A DNA stretch of 5,649 bases from Chloroflexota bacterium (lineage in GTDB: Bacteria; Chloroflexota; Limnocylindria; Limnocylindrales; CSP1-4). Made by a program: the position numbers and the translations under genes. This document shows, one piece after another, positions 1-5,649 of the stretch; the first letter of the stretch is position 1; each line of letters opens with the position of its first letter. Below the pieces are notes generated by a model. It did no database searches, had not been told where the DNA came from, and worked only from the letters and a program-made list of their open reading frames with translations. The stretch lies in the NCBI GenBank assembly GCA_021786915.1, contig JAJYMP010000053.1, positions 1 through 5,649 of the forward strand. The letters are read 5' to 3'.

Positions 1-662
1 GGCCGGCGATCGCGGAGGTCTGCCGGCGCCACGGCGTGCTGCTGATCGCGGACGAGGTCATGACCGGCTTCGGGCGCACCGGCGCCTGGTTCGGCGTGGA
101 CCACTGGGGCGTGCGGCCGGACATCCTCGTGGCCGCGAAGGGCGCGACCAGCGGCTACTTCCCGTTCGGCTTCGCGGCGGCATCGGGCGAGGTGTACGCG
201 ACCATCCGCTCGGGCGCCGGCTTCACCCACGGGTTCACGTACTCGCACCAGCCGACCGGGGCCGCAGTGGCGGGCGAGGTCCTGCGGATCCTCGAGGCGG
301 AGTCGCTCGTCGGGGCGTCGCTGCTCAAGGGCGCGAAGCTCCAGGCGCTGTTGCGCGAGCGGCTCGGTGACCACCCGGCGGTCGGGGACATCCGGGGCCG
401 GGGCCTGATGGTCGGCGTGGAGCTCGTTCGGGATCCGGCGACGAAGGCGCCCTACCCGAGGTCGGCGCGGCTCATCGAGAGCGTGGTGCGGATCGCGCGC
501 GAGCGGGGGCTGCTGCTCTACTCGGGCAGCGGCAACGCGAACGGCGTGGACGGGGACATCGTCCTGCTGGGCCCGCCGTTCGTGATCACCGAGGACGAGC
601 TCGTCCGGGTTGCCGACGGGCTCCGCGACGCCCTCGACGAGGCGGTCGCGGCCCTGGAATAG
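1..662 (+). CDS. Class III PLP-dependent aminotransferase, C-terminal part (5' end outside window)
   Basis: The reading frame is open from base 3 to the TAG at 660-662, giving 219 residues of what is normally a protein of about 430-460. Family members move an amino group from an amino acid, omega-amino acid or amine to a 2-oxo acid, with pyridoxal phosphate, in the cytoplasm. Visible hallmarks are IADEVMTGFGRTG (its Asp pairs with the pyridine nitrogen of PLP) and DILVAAKGATSGYFPFG, whose Lys at 138-140 is the Schiff-base lysine. These are followed by the HGFTYSHQP loop, the RGRGLMVGVEL segment and the closing GDIVLLGPPFVIT motif, all in the usual order. The N-terminal PLP phosphate-binding part lies upstream of the window. 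A GTG at 36-38 sits inside a conserved strand and is not a start. Substrate cannot be assigned; the C-terminus resembles beta-alanine/omega-amino acid:pyruvate type enzymes. The gene runs convergently into the membrane gene with 3 bases between stops. Confidence 0.93.
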   Translation, partial: PAIAEVCRRHGVLLIADEVMTGFGRTGAWFGVDHWGVRPDILVAAKGATSGYFPFGFAAASGEVYATIRSGAGFTHGFTYSHQPTGAAVAGEVLRILEAESLVGASLLKGAKLQALLRERLGDHPAVGDIRGRGLMVGVELVRDPATKAPYPRSARLIESVVRIARERGLLLYSGSGNANGVDGDIVLLGPPFVITEDELVRVADGLRDALDEAVAALE

Positions 663-665
663 GGG

Positions 666-1232
666 CTACCAGCTCCGACGCCCGCTCGAGGACCGCACCA
701 GGAGCAGCACGCCCAGGACCACGATCAGCAGCGGCCACACCAGCTCGCTGAAGTTGGGCAGCGCGATGGTCGACGCGCCGATCAGCACGAGGATCGCGCC
801 CAGGCCCGCCTGCCAGCCCCAGCCGGCGCGGCTCGCTGCCCGGACCAGGGCGATGAACAGGAATGCCACGCCGAGGCACAGCGTCCCCACGCCCGACCCC
901 TTGACGATGTTCGTCGCCTCGAGCAGGCCTGGGGCGGCCAGCGCCGTGATGATCGCGCCCAGGTACAGCGAGCCCATCCCGCGGTTGACGAGCCACGAGA
1001 CGAGGAACGCGACGCCGACCGCGAGGAACAGCAGCGAGCCCGCGGCCTCGAGCGCGGGGAACGCCTGCTGGAGCAGCAGCAGGGCGCCGAACACCACCAG
1101 GAAGATCCCGAACCACGGGAGCCGCGAGTGGCCGCGGGAGCCGCCGATGTCGGACCACTCCCAGCCGTAGGCGCGGACCCTGCCGCCGTCGATCACGTCG
1201 CCCCGGAGGGGCTCACCGGGCTGCTCGCGCAT
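666..1232 (-). CDS. Multi-spanning membrane protein with LiaI/LiaF-like (DUF5668-type) hairpins
   Basis: A 188-residue protein. It has a hydrophilic N-terminus of about 37 residues and then about six hydrophobic segments, near residues 39-56, 63-82, 87-104, 114-131, 137-153 and 164-180, ending in a short basic tail (RSSSGRRSW). The last hairpin, with VWPLLIVVLGVLLLVR, has the WPLLLIxLGxLLL pattern typical of the LiaI/LiaF-like transmembrane region found in cell-envelope stress proteins. There is no signal peptide, catalytic motif or C-terminal soluble LiaF domain. The hairpins look like three related units of about 46 residues. The start is well supported: AAGGAAGGAG lies 6 bases before the ATG at 1230-1232. 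The gene is divergent from the phosphotriesterase gene and convergent with the aminotransferase. Function is unknown; a role in sensing or tuning envelope stress is a family-based guess only. Confidence 0.85.
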   Translation of the reverse strand: MREQPGEPLRGDVIDGGRVRAYGWEWSDIGGSRGHSRLPWFGIFLVVFGALLLLQQAFPALEAAGSLLFLAVGVAFLVSWLVNRGMGSLYLGAIITALAAPGLLEATNIVKGSGVGTLCLGVAFLFIALVRAASRAGWGWQAGLGAILVLIGASTIALPNFSELVWPLLIVVLGVLLLVRSSSGRRSW

Positions 1233-1238
1233 CGGGCA

Positions 1239-1248
1239 CTCCTTCCTT
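1239..1248 (-). promoter_or_regulatory. Strong Shine-Dalgarno of the membrane-protein gene
   Basis: On the - strand this reads AAGGAAGGAG, with 6 bases between its last G and the ATG at 1230-1232. It fixes the start of the membrane protein and contrasts with the absence of any such site before the divergent phosphotriesterase gene. Confidence 0.8.
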
Positions 1249-1261
1249 GCTAGTGCCGCCG

Positions 1262-1267
1262 AGCGTA
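1262..1267 (-). promoter_or_regulatory. Candidate -10 box for the membrane-protein gene
   Basis: On the - strand this reads TACGCT, which fits the TAnnnT core of a sigma-70-type -10 element. Transcription would begin near 1254-1256, leaving a leader of just over 20 bases that contains the Shine-Dalgarno. No good -35 is visible: TCATGC lies 17 bases upstream, at 1285-1290. This is one of few TA-containing hexamers in a GC-rich gap, so support is weak. Confidence 0.3.
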
Positions 1268-1309
1268 CCGCGTCGTGGCGCAGGGCATGAGCGGCCCCCG
1301 GGATGGGTC

Positions 1310-1315
1310 TACGAT
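1310..1315 (+). promoter_or_regulatory. Candidate -10 box for a leaderless phosphotriesterase transcript
   Basis: TACGAT fits TAnnnT and ends 6 bases before the ATG at 1322-1324, so the expected transcription start falls on or next to the A of the start codon. No Shine-Dalgarno-like purine run precedes that ATG at a workable distance. A weak -35 candidate, ATGAGC, which matches the TGA core of TTGACA, lies at 1287-1292 with a 17-base spacer. Together these suggest a leaderless mRNA, which is common in actinobacteria and several other high-GC phyla. Confidence 0.55.
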
Positions 1316-1321
1316 CGGTGT

Positions 1322-2260
1322 ATGCCCCACGTCATGACCGTCCTCGGCCCCGTGGACCCGTCGGCCCTCGGGTTCACCCTCCCCCACGAGCACACGCAGA
1401 TCGCGCTGTGGCAGATCCCGGGCCGGTACGACTACTGGGAGCTGACCCGCGACGAGCCGGTCATCCTCGACGAGCTGCGGCTGTTCCGCGAGGCCGGCGG
1501 GGCCTCGCTGTGCGACCTCACGCTGCCGGGCGTCGGGCGGGATCCCGCATGGCTGGCCGGCCTGGCGCGCCAGAGCGGCCTGAACATCGTGATGGGCGGC
1601 GGCTGGTACCGGAACCCCTACTACCCGGCCGAGGCTCGGATCGACCGGCGGATGACCGACGAGCTGGCCGAGGAGCTGGTGGGCGAGGCGACGGCCGGGG
1701 TGGGGGACACCGGCATCCGCATCGGCGTCCTGGGCGAGATCGGCACGGACAAGCCGTGGGTCTCGCCGGCCGAGGAGCGCGTGTTCCGGGCCGTGGCGCG
1801 GGCGTCGCGGCGGACGGGGCTGGCCATCTCGACCCACGCCGCGCAGTCCGCGGTGGGCGCGCTGCAGGTCGCGATCCTCGAGGAGGAGGGGGCGGATCCG
1901 GGACGGATCGTCATCGGGCACGCGGACTCCTACCCGCGGCTCGAGCACTACCTGGGGCTCCTCGAGCGCGGCGTCTCGATCGAGTTCGACTTCCTGGGCA
2001 TGGCCTTCGAGCCCACCGAGAAGCACGGCGAGGCCCGGGTGGTGGACCTGCTGCTCGAGCTGCTCGCTCGCGGCTACGCCGATCGGATCCTGCTCAGCCA
2101 GGACGTGTGCCACAACAGCCAGCTGCGCCGGTACGAGGGGAACGGGTACACGTACCTCCAGACGACCTTCCTGCCGCGGCTGCGAGAGCGGGGGGTCGGC
2201 CAGACCGACATCGACCAGATGACAATTGCGAACCCGAGGCGGCTGCTGGCGATCGGGTAG
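1322..2260 (+). CDS. Phosphotriesterase-family amidohydrolase
   Basis: A complete 312-residue protein of the phosphotriesterase (PTE/PHP/lactonase) branch of the amidohydrolase superfamily, a cytoplasmic TIM-barrel enzyme with a two-metal centre that hydrolyses ester, lactone or phosphoester bonds. The metal ligands are visible in order: H22 and H24 in LPHEH, the bridging carboxylate E139 in GEIGTD, H172 in STHA, H200 in IGHAD and D261 in LSQDVCH. The bridging residue is Glu, as in the E. coli PHP-like branch, rather than the carboxylated Lys of true phosphotriesterase. The N-terminal TVLGPVDPSALGFTL and C-terminal NPRRLLAIG motifs are both typical, so the protein is full length. The ATG at 1322 was chosen because homology begins at once and a -10 box lies just upstream; M5 at 1334 is the alternative, and the upstream in-frame TTG at 1247 would add 25 unrelated residues. 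The true substrate cannot be told; a lactone or ester is more likely than a pesticide-type triester. Confidence 0.93.
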   Translation: MPHVMTVLGPVDPSALGFTLPHEHTQIALWQIPGRYDYWELTRDEPVILDELRLFREAGGASLCDLTLPGVGRDPAWLAGLARQSGLNIVMGGGWYRNPYYPAEARIDRRMTDELAEELVGEATAGVGDTGIRIGVLGEIGTDKPWVSPAEERVFRAVARASRRTGLAISTHAAQSAVGALQVAILEEEGADPGRIVIGHADSYPRLEHYLGLLERGVSIEFDFLGMAFEPTEKHGEARVVDLLLELLARGYADRILLSQDVCHNSQLRRYEGNGYTYLQTTFLPRLRERGVGQTDIDQMTIANPRRLLAIG

Positions 2261-2306
2261 GTCGTGGCCGATCGCGGGACCCCGGCCGCGGCGGGCCCGG
2301 CGCGAA

Positions 2307-2331
2307 GGAGCCCCGGCGGGACCGGGGCTCC
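2307..2331. terminator. Bidirectional hairpin between convergent genes
   Basis: GGAGCCCCGG at 2307-2316 pairs perfectly with CCGGGGCTCC at 2322-2331 around a 5-base loop (CGGGA). It sits 46 bases after the phosphotriesterase stop and 27 bases past the osmC stop, which is where a shared terminator is expected. There is no U-tract on the + strand and only two Us follow on the - strand. It may act as a U-less GC hairpin terminator, as a barrier between opposing transcripts, or as a 3'-end stabiliser. Confidence 0.6.
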
Positions 2332-2358
2332 AGAGGATCGCGGAGAGCCGGGACGGTG

Positions 2359-2799
2359 TCAGGCCAGCGTCGCCTCCACGGACAGCGCGACGTTGCCCTT
2401 GAGGGCGCCCGAGATCGGGCAGCCCTCCTTGGCGGCTTCGGCCAGCTCGGCGAACTTGGCCTGGTCGAGTCCCGGCACCTGGCCACGGACCGTGAGCTCG
2501 CTCTTGGTGATCTTCCAGCCGCCGTCGGCCCGATCGAAGGTCACCGTGGCCCGGACGCTCAGCCTGTCCGCCGGCGTGCCGTTCTTCGCCAGGCCGTTCG
2601 AGAACGCCATGGAGAAGCACGAGGCGTGAGCGGCGGCGACCAGCTCCTCGGGGCTCGTCTTCCCGTTGTGGTCCTCGGTTCGCGACGCCCAGCTGACGGG
2701 CTGGCGGCTGAATGCTCCTGACGAGACGTAGTCGATCGTGCCGCTGCCGTGGATCAGGTCGCCGGTCCAGCTCGTCTCGGCGTATCGGGTGATCGCCAT
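2359..2799 (-). CDS. osmC: OsmC-type hydroperoxide peroxidase
   Basis: A complete 146-residue protein that aligns along its whole length with E. coli OsmC from memory. OsmC proteins reduce organic hydroperoxides through a pair of cysteines and work as cytoplasmic homodimers with composite active sites. Both cysteines are present: C61 in AAAHASCFSMAFS and C127 in AKEGCPISGALKG. R40 and E51 match the Arg and Glu that polarise the reactive thiol. The opening WTGDLIHGSGTI and the PEELVAAAHA stretch favour OsmC over Ohr or the YhfA-type subgroup. The ATG at 2797-2799 is fixed by AAGGAGG 5 bases upstream; an in-frame extension to 3069 has no family similarity. The RND gene ends 220 bases upstream in the same direction, so osmC probably has its own promoter. 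Reduction probably depends on a dihydrolipoyl or thioredoxin-type donor, none of which is encoded here. Confidence 0.95.
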   Translation of the reverse strand: MAITRYAETSWTGDLIHGSGTIDYVSSGAFSRQPVSWASRTEDHNGKTSPEELVAAAHASCFSMAFSNGLAKNGTPADRLSVRATVTFDRADGGWKITKSELTVRGQVPGLDQAKFAELAEAAKEGCPISGALKGNVALSVEATLA

Positions 2800-2804
2800 G
2801 GGTT

Positions 2805-2811
2805 CCTCCTT
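2805..2811 (-). promoter_or_regulatory. Shine-Dalgarno of osmC
   Basis: On the - strand this reads AAGGAGG, 5 bases before the ATG at 2797-2799. It decides the start of osmC against the longer open frame that continues upstream to 3069. Confidence 0.85.
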
Positions 2812-2964
2812 GAGGCGCGCCGCGGGCAGGAAGGTCGCGTGCGGCCCAAGCGTGCCACGGCTTGCCGAAGCGGGCTCGCGCACGGCACGCCATGCGGGCC
2901 GGCGCACCACGCCGGGCGGCCCGCCTGGGTCTAGCGTCCCGATCCGCTGGTCCCATCGCTGGCT
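2812..2964. other. Upstream region of osmC with no gene seen
   Basis: No convincing small gene or RNA was found in this stretch. It should hold the osmC promoter, but no clear -35/-10 pair is visible. The only TA-containing -10 candidate on the - strand, TAGACC at 2928-2933, lacks a -35 and would give a leader of about 120 bases. A weak inverted repeat, GCGTGCC at 2850-2856 with GGCACGC at 2884-2890, has a 27-base loop and may be chance in such GC-rich DNA. Confidence 0.4.
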
Positions 2965-3006
2965 GAGTCGCGTCGGGGGTCCCGGGCGGCGACCGGCGGG
3001 CGACTC
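2965..3006 (-). terminator. Candidate imperfect hairpin after the RND transporter gene
   Basis: GAGTCGC at 2965-2971 pairs with GCGACTC at 3000-3006, and the stem continues inside as GTCG (2972-2975) with CGAC (2990-2993) after a 6-base bulge. It begins 13 bases past the RND stop codon, the expected place for a terminator. There is no U-tract, so intrinsic termination is uncertain. Confidence 0.35.
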
Positions 3007-3019
3007 CAGGAACGGGGCG

Positions 3020-5649
3020 CTAGACGCCCGCGGGCTCCGCCTCGCCGACGAGCCCGGCCTCGCTCTCACCGTGCGTGAAGCGCGAGCGGACCCCGTCGAC
3101 GAGCGAGTACACGACCGGCACCACGAGCAGCGTCAGGAACGTCGAGCTGAACAGCCCGCCGATCACGACCGTGCCCAGCTCCGCGGCGATGATCGACCCC
3201 TGGTTGAACCCCGCAGCAAGCGGGATCAGCGCGAGGATCGTCGCGATGGCGGTCATCAGGATCGGCCGAACCCGCGTCCGGCCCCCCTCGATCAGCGCTT
3301 CGTTCGTCGACATGCCCTGCGCCCGGAGCCGCTCGACCAAGTCGAGGAGCACGATCGCATTGGTGACCACGATGCCGATCAGCATCAGGAATCCGATCAG
3401 CGCGCTGACGCCCAGCGGCCGGCCCGTGACCAGCAGCGCGGGGAACGCGCCGATCGTCGCGAGCGGGAGGCTGAACAGGATGATGAACGGCGTGATCAGG
3501 GAGTTGAACGTGAGCACCATCGCGAGGTAGACGACCAGGACCGCGACGCCCATCGACACGTACAGGCCGGAGAACGCGGACGTCTGCTCCTGCGTCACCC
3601 CGGCCAGTTTCACGTTGACTGACGCCGGGATCGTGCCGTCCGCCCTGAGCGCGTCGATCCGGGCCTGGACGTCCTGGCTCACCTTGCCCGTGTCCACGCT
3701 GGTGATCTCGGCCGAGACGGTCGCGGCCGGCGCCTGGTCCACGCGGGTGATCGTCCCCTGCGCGTTGACCTGCTCGACGGTCGCGATCTCGCCCAGCGGA
3801 CGCTGCACGACGGTCCCTACCAGGATTCCCTGGAGGTCCTTGACCGACGCGACCGCCGCCGGGTCCACGCGGACCACCACCGGCGTCACGCCCGAGCTGC
3901 CGGGCAGGGTGATCGTCGTCGCGGTCGAGGGGACGAGCATCGCCCGCACCGCCTGGGCCACCTGCGCGGTGGTCATGCCCAGGGCGATCGACTTGTTCGG
4001 GTCGGGGACCACCTCGATCTCGGGCGTGCCCTTGGAGAGGTCGCTCTTGAGGTTGAGGAGGTCCTTGTCGCCGGCGAGCGCCTTGAGCACGGCATCGTTG
4101 GCCGCGGCCACTCTGGCGGGGTCCTCGCCCGAGATCACGACCGTGAGGTTGTTCGACGTGAAGCCCGCGGACTGCGCCACCGCCACGTCCCAGCCGTCGG
4201 TCTTGATCGGCGCCAGCTCATCGGACAGGCGCTTCGCCTCGACGTTGAGGTCGGCCGACGGGTCGAGCCGGATGGTCATCCGGGCGCTGTTCGCGGGCAG
4301 CCCGCTCTGGGCCGCGACGACCGTCTGGAACCCGGTGTCGCTCTCGCCCGGGATCGACGTCGCCACGTCCCTGACGATGGGGTCCTTGAGCAGCAGCGCC
4401 TCGGCCTGCGTCGCGCGGTCGAGCACGGCCTGGGAGCTCGTGCCCGACGGCGGCGCGACGGTCGCCTGGAGCAGCTTCTCGCCGCCCGCGTTGATGAACG
4501 CGGTGGGCAGCATGGGGGCGATCACGGCGGTCAGGAGGAACAGCGCCGCCGAGACGCCCACCACGCCCAGCTTGGTCCAGCGGTTGCGAAGCGCCCCCCG
4601 GATCGCGGGCGTGTAGGCGCGGATCCAGAGCGAGTTGCGGGGCTCGCCGTCCTCATCCACGTTGGCCGGAACCTTGCGGACGAGCAGGAAGGCCAGAACC
4701 GGCACCACGGTGAGTGCACAGACCAGCGAGGCGACGAGCGCGAAGGTGACCGTCAGCGCGAACGGCAGGAAGAACTGGCTCACCAGGCCGCCGACGAAGC
4801 CGAGCGGCAGGAACACGCCCACGGTGGTCACGGTGGCGGCGGTGATCGCGCCGGCGACCTCGCGCGGGCCGTTGATCGAGGCGGTCAGCCTCCCCTCGCC
4901 CTTGGCGCGGTGGCGGTAGATGTTCTCGAGCACGACGATCGCGTCGTCGACGACTCGGCCGACGGCGACGGCCAGGCCGCCGAGGGTCATGATGTTGAGC
5001 GTGACGCCGGTGAGCTGCATGATCACGAGCGCCGTGAGCAGCGAGAGCGGGATGCTCACCGCGGCCACCAGCGTCGAGCGCAGGCTGAACAGGAACAGGA
5101 AGATCGTCAGGACCGCGAAGATCGCGCCGGTGGCGCCCTCGTGGAGCAGGCCGTCGGTGGACTGCGTGATGAACGTCGACAGGTTGTTGACCACCGTGAC
5201 CGAGATCTGGTCGGGGTGCTGCGCGGCGATCTCGTCGAGCTTGGCCGTGACGGCCTGGGCGACGGTGACCGTGTTCGCGGCTGAGGTCTTGCTGACCGAG
5301 ATCGACAGCGCGGGCTGGCCGTCCAGGCGCGCGTAGCCGGTGGTGGGGACGCCGACGAGCTCGACGGTGGCGAGATCGGCGATGGTCACGGGCGTGGGGC
5401 GGCCGGGGACGGCCGACGCGCCGGGTGCGGCCGACGCGCCGGGTGCGGCCGAGGGTCCCGTCACCGGCGACGACGCCGGGTTGGCCGATGCGCCCGGGGC
5501 CGCCGATGCGCCCGGGGCCGCCGATGCGCCGGGCACCGGGGCAGCCGACGCCGACGATGCGGGCGATGCGGCTACGATCGCCGGGCTCGGGCCCAACGCG
5601 ATTATCGTGGAGGAACCCCTGCTGATCGCCGGCGGACGGCGCGGTCCCG
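3020..5649 (-). CDS. RND-superfamily efflux transporter (AcrB/SwrC-like), N-terminus outside window
   Basis: The frame is open from the right edge to the TAG at 3020-3022: 875 residues of a protein normally about 1,030-1,100 long. RND pumps use the proton gradient to export drugs, lipids or surfactants. Eleven of twelve membrane helices are present. Numbering from the TTG at 5594-5596, TM2-TM6 span about 155-306, TM7 342-362, the second large extracytoplasmic loop 363-672, and TM8-TM12 673-833. The first porter segment starts at VTIADLATVELVG, matching the part of AcrB just after its N-terminal docking hairpin. The proton-relay pair D217-D218 in TM4 (VVDDAIVVLENIYRH) is intact. TM10 reads GIVVTNAIVLLD, with Thr where AcrB has its relay Lys, as in SwrC-like pumps. 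The TTG is not a believable start because TM1 and PN1 would be missing. Residues 11-69 are Pro/Ala/Ser-rich repeats. No periplasmic adaptor or outer-membrane channel gene is in the window. Substrate is unknown. Confidence 0.93.
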   Translation of the reverse strand, partial: GPRRPPAISRGSSTIIALGPSPAIVAASPASSASAAPVPGASAAPGASAAPGASANPASSPVTGPSAAPGASAAPGASAVPGRPTPVTIADLATVELVGVPTTGYARLDGQPALSISVSKTSAANTVTVAQAVTAKLDEIAAQHPDQISVTVVNNLSTFITQSTDGLLHEGATGAIFAVLTIFLFLFSLRSTLVAAVSIPLSLLTALVIMQLTGVTLNIMTLGGLAVAVGRVVDDAIVVLENIYRHRAKGEGRLTASINGPREVAGAITAATVTTVGVFLPLGFVGGLVSQFFLPFALTVTFALVASLVCALTVVPVLAFLLVRKVPANVDEDGEPRNSLWIRAYTPAIRGALRNRWTKLGVVGVSAALFLLTAVIAPMLPTAFINAGGEKLLQATVAPPSGTSSQAVLDRATQAEALLLKDPIVRDVATSIPGESDTGFQTVVAAQSGLPANSARMTIRLDPSADLNVEAKRLSDELAPIKTDGWDVAVAQSAGFTSNNLTVVISGEDPARVAAANDAVLKALAGDKDLLNLKSDLSKGTPEIEVVPDPNKSIALGMTTAQVAQAVRAMLVPSTATTITLPGSSGVTPVVVRVDPAAVASVKDLQGILVGTVVQRPLGEIATVEQVNAQGTITRVDQAPAATVSAEITSVDTGKVSQDVQARIDALRADGTIPASVNVKLAGVTQEQTSAFSGLYVSMGVAVLVVYLAMVLTFNSLITPFIILFSLPLATIGAFPALLVTGRPLGVSALIGFLMLIGIVVTNAIVLLDLVERLRAQGMSTNEALIEGGRTRVRPILMTAIATILALIPLAAGFNQGSIIAAELGTVVIGGLFSSTFLTLLVVPVVYSLVDGVRSRFTHGESEAGLVGEAEPAGV
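5411..5446 (-). repeat. 18-bp tandem repeat, two identical copies, inside the RND gene
   Basis: Two perfect head-to-tail copies (5411-5428 and 5429-5446). On the coding strand each unit reads GCA CCC GGC GCG TCG GCC, encoding Ala-Pro-Gly-Ala-Ser-Ala. The repeat length is a multiple of three, so copy-number change keeps the frame. Confidence 0.9.
5484..5537 (-). repeat. Second 18-bp tandem repeat block, two identical copies plus one diverged
   Basis: Copies at 5484-5501 and 5502-5519 are identical, and a third at 5520-5537 differs at three positions. They encode the same Ala-Pro-Gly-Ala-Ser-Ala hexapeptide as the block at 5411-5446 but with different synonymous codons (GCC CCG GGC GCA TCG). 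A 12-residue linker, NPASSPVTGPSA, separates the blocks. The segment is probably a flexible extracytoplasmic linker. Confidence 0.9.

Noticed and set aside
1247..1321. In-frame TTG extension of the phosphotriesterase gene
   Set aside because: It adds 25 residues with no family similarity, has no Shine-Dalgarno, and spans the promoter region; homology starts right at the ATG at 1322.
2850..2890. GCGTGCC/GGCACGC inverted repeat upstream of osmC as an operator
   Set aside because: Only 7 bp with a 27-base loop in very GC-rich DNA; no match to a known regulator site such as OhrR could be made.
2928..2933. TAGACC on the - strand as the osmC -10 box
   Set aside because: Poor match to the consensus, no -35 partner, and a long implied leader; not enough to call a promoter.
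1250..2956. Long - strand open frame of 568 residues opposite the phosphotriesterase gene, and a 472-residue + frame at 1303-2721
   Set aside because: These are GC-rich shadow frames, full of Arg, Pro, Gly and Ala, that overlap well-supported genes in other frames and show no motifs.
2800..3069. Long upstream extension of the osmC reading frame
   Set aside because: OsmC similarity starts at the ATG at 2797-2799, which has an ideal Shine-Dalgarno; the extension overlaps the end of the RND gene and has no recognisable content.
3615..4616. 333-residue + strand open frame opposite the RND gene
   Set aside because: It lies wholly within the conserved RND coding sequence, has Ser/Thr/Ala-rich antisense composition, and shows no family motif.
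5411..5537. Repeat blocks as a CRISPR array or mobile-element ends
   Set aside because: Units are directly abutting 18-mers in frame with the RND coding sequence and encode a hexapeptide; there are no unique spacers and no transposase.

Overview
This is a GC-rich window (roughly 70% by eye) with tightly packed bacterial genes and no mobile element, CRISPR array or RNA gene that I could see. The composition, the LiaI/LiaF-type membrane protein, the RND pump that resembles those of Gram-positive and related phyla, and the apparent mix of leaderless and Shine-Dalgarno-led genes would fit a high-GC Actinomycetota or Chloroflexota organism. That placement is an inference from style, not from a marker gene.

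Layout, left to right: (1) the C-terminal half of a class III PLP-dependent aminotransferase on the + strand, cut by the left edge and ending at 662; (2) a convergent 188-residue multi-spanning membrane protein on the - strand (666-1232), only 3 bases away; (3) an 89-base divergent intergenic region carrying a strong Shine-Dalgarno for the membrane gene and a probable leaderless promoter for the next gene; (4) a complete phosphotriesterase-family amidohydrolase on the + strand (1322-2260) with all six metal-ligand positions recognisable; (5) a short convergent gap with a perfect 10-bp hairpin that can end transcription from both sides; (6) a complete OsmC-type thiol peroxidase on the - strand (2359-2799); (7) a 220-base gap with an imperfect hairpin just past the stop of the next gene; (8) the C-terminal 875 residues of an RND-superfamily (AcrB/SwrC-like) efflux transporter on the - strand (3020 to the right edge), which contains a Pro/Ala/Ser-rich tandem-repeat segment near the edge.

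The genes do not form one pathway. Orientation changes at almost every boundary, and only osmC and the RND gene share a direction; the 220-base gap with a hairpin between them argues against tight coupling. The window looks like ordinary housekeeping and accessory metabolism: amino-group transfer, hydrolysis of an ester, lactone or related substrate, hydroperoxide detoxification and export. I did not find an undescribed multi-gene system. The points worth a second look are the leaderless promoter, the synonymously diverged 18-bp repeats inside the RND pump, and the apparent threefold hairpin repeat in the membrane protein.
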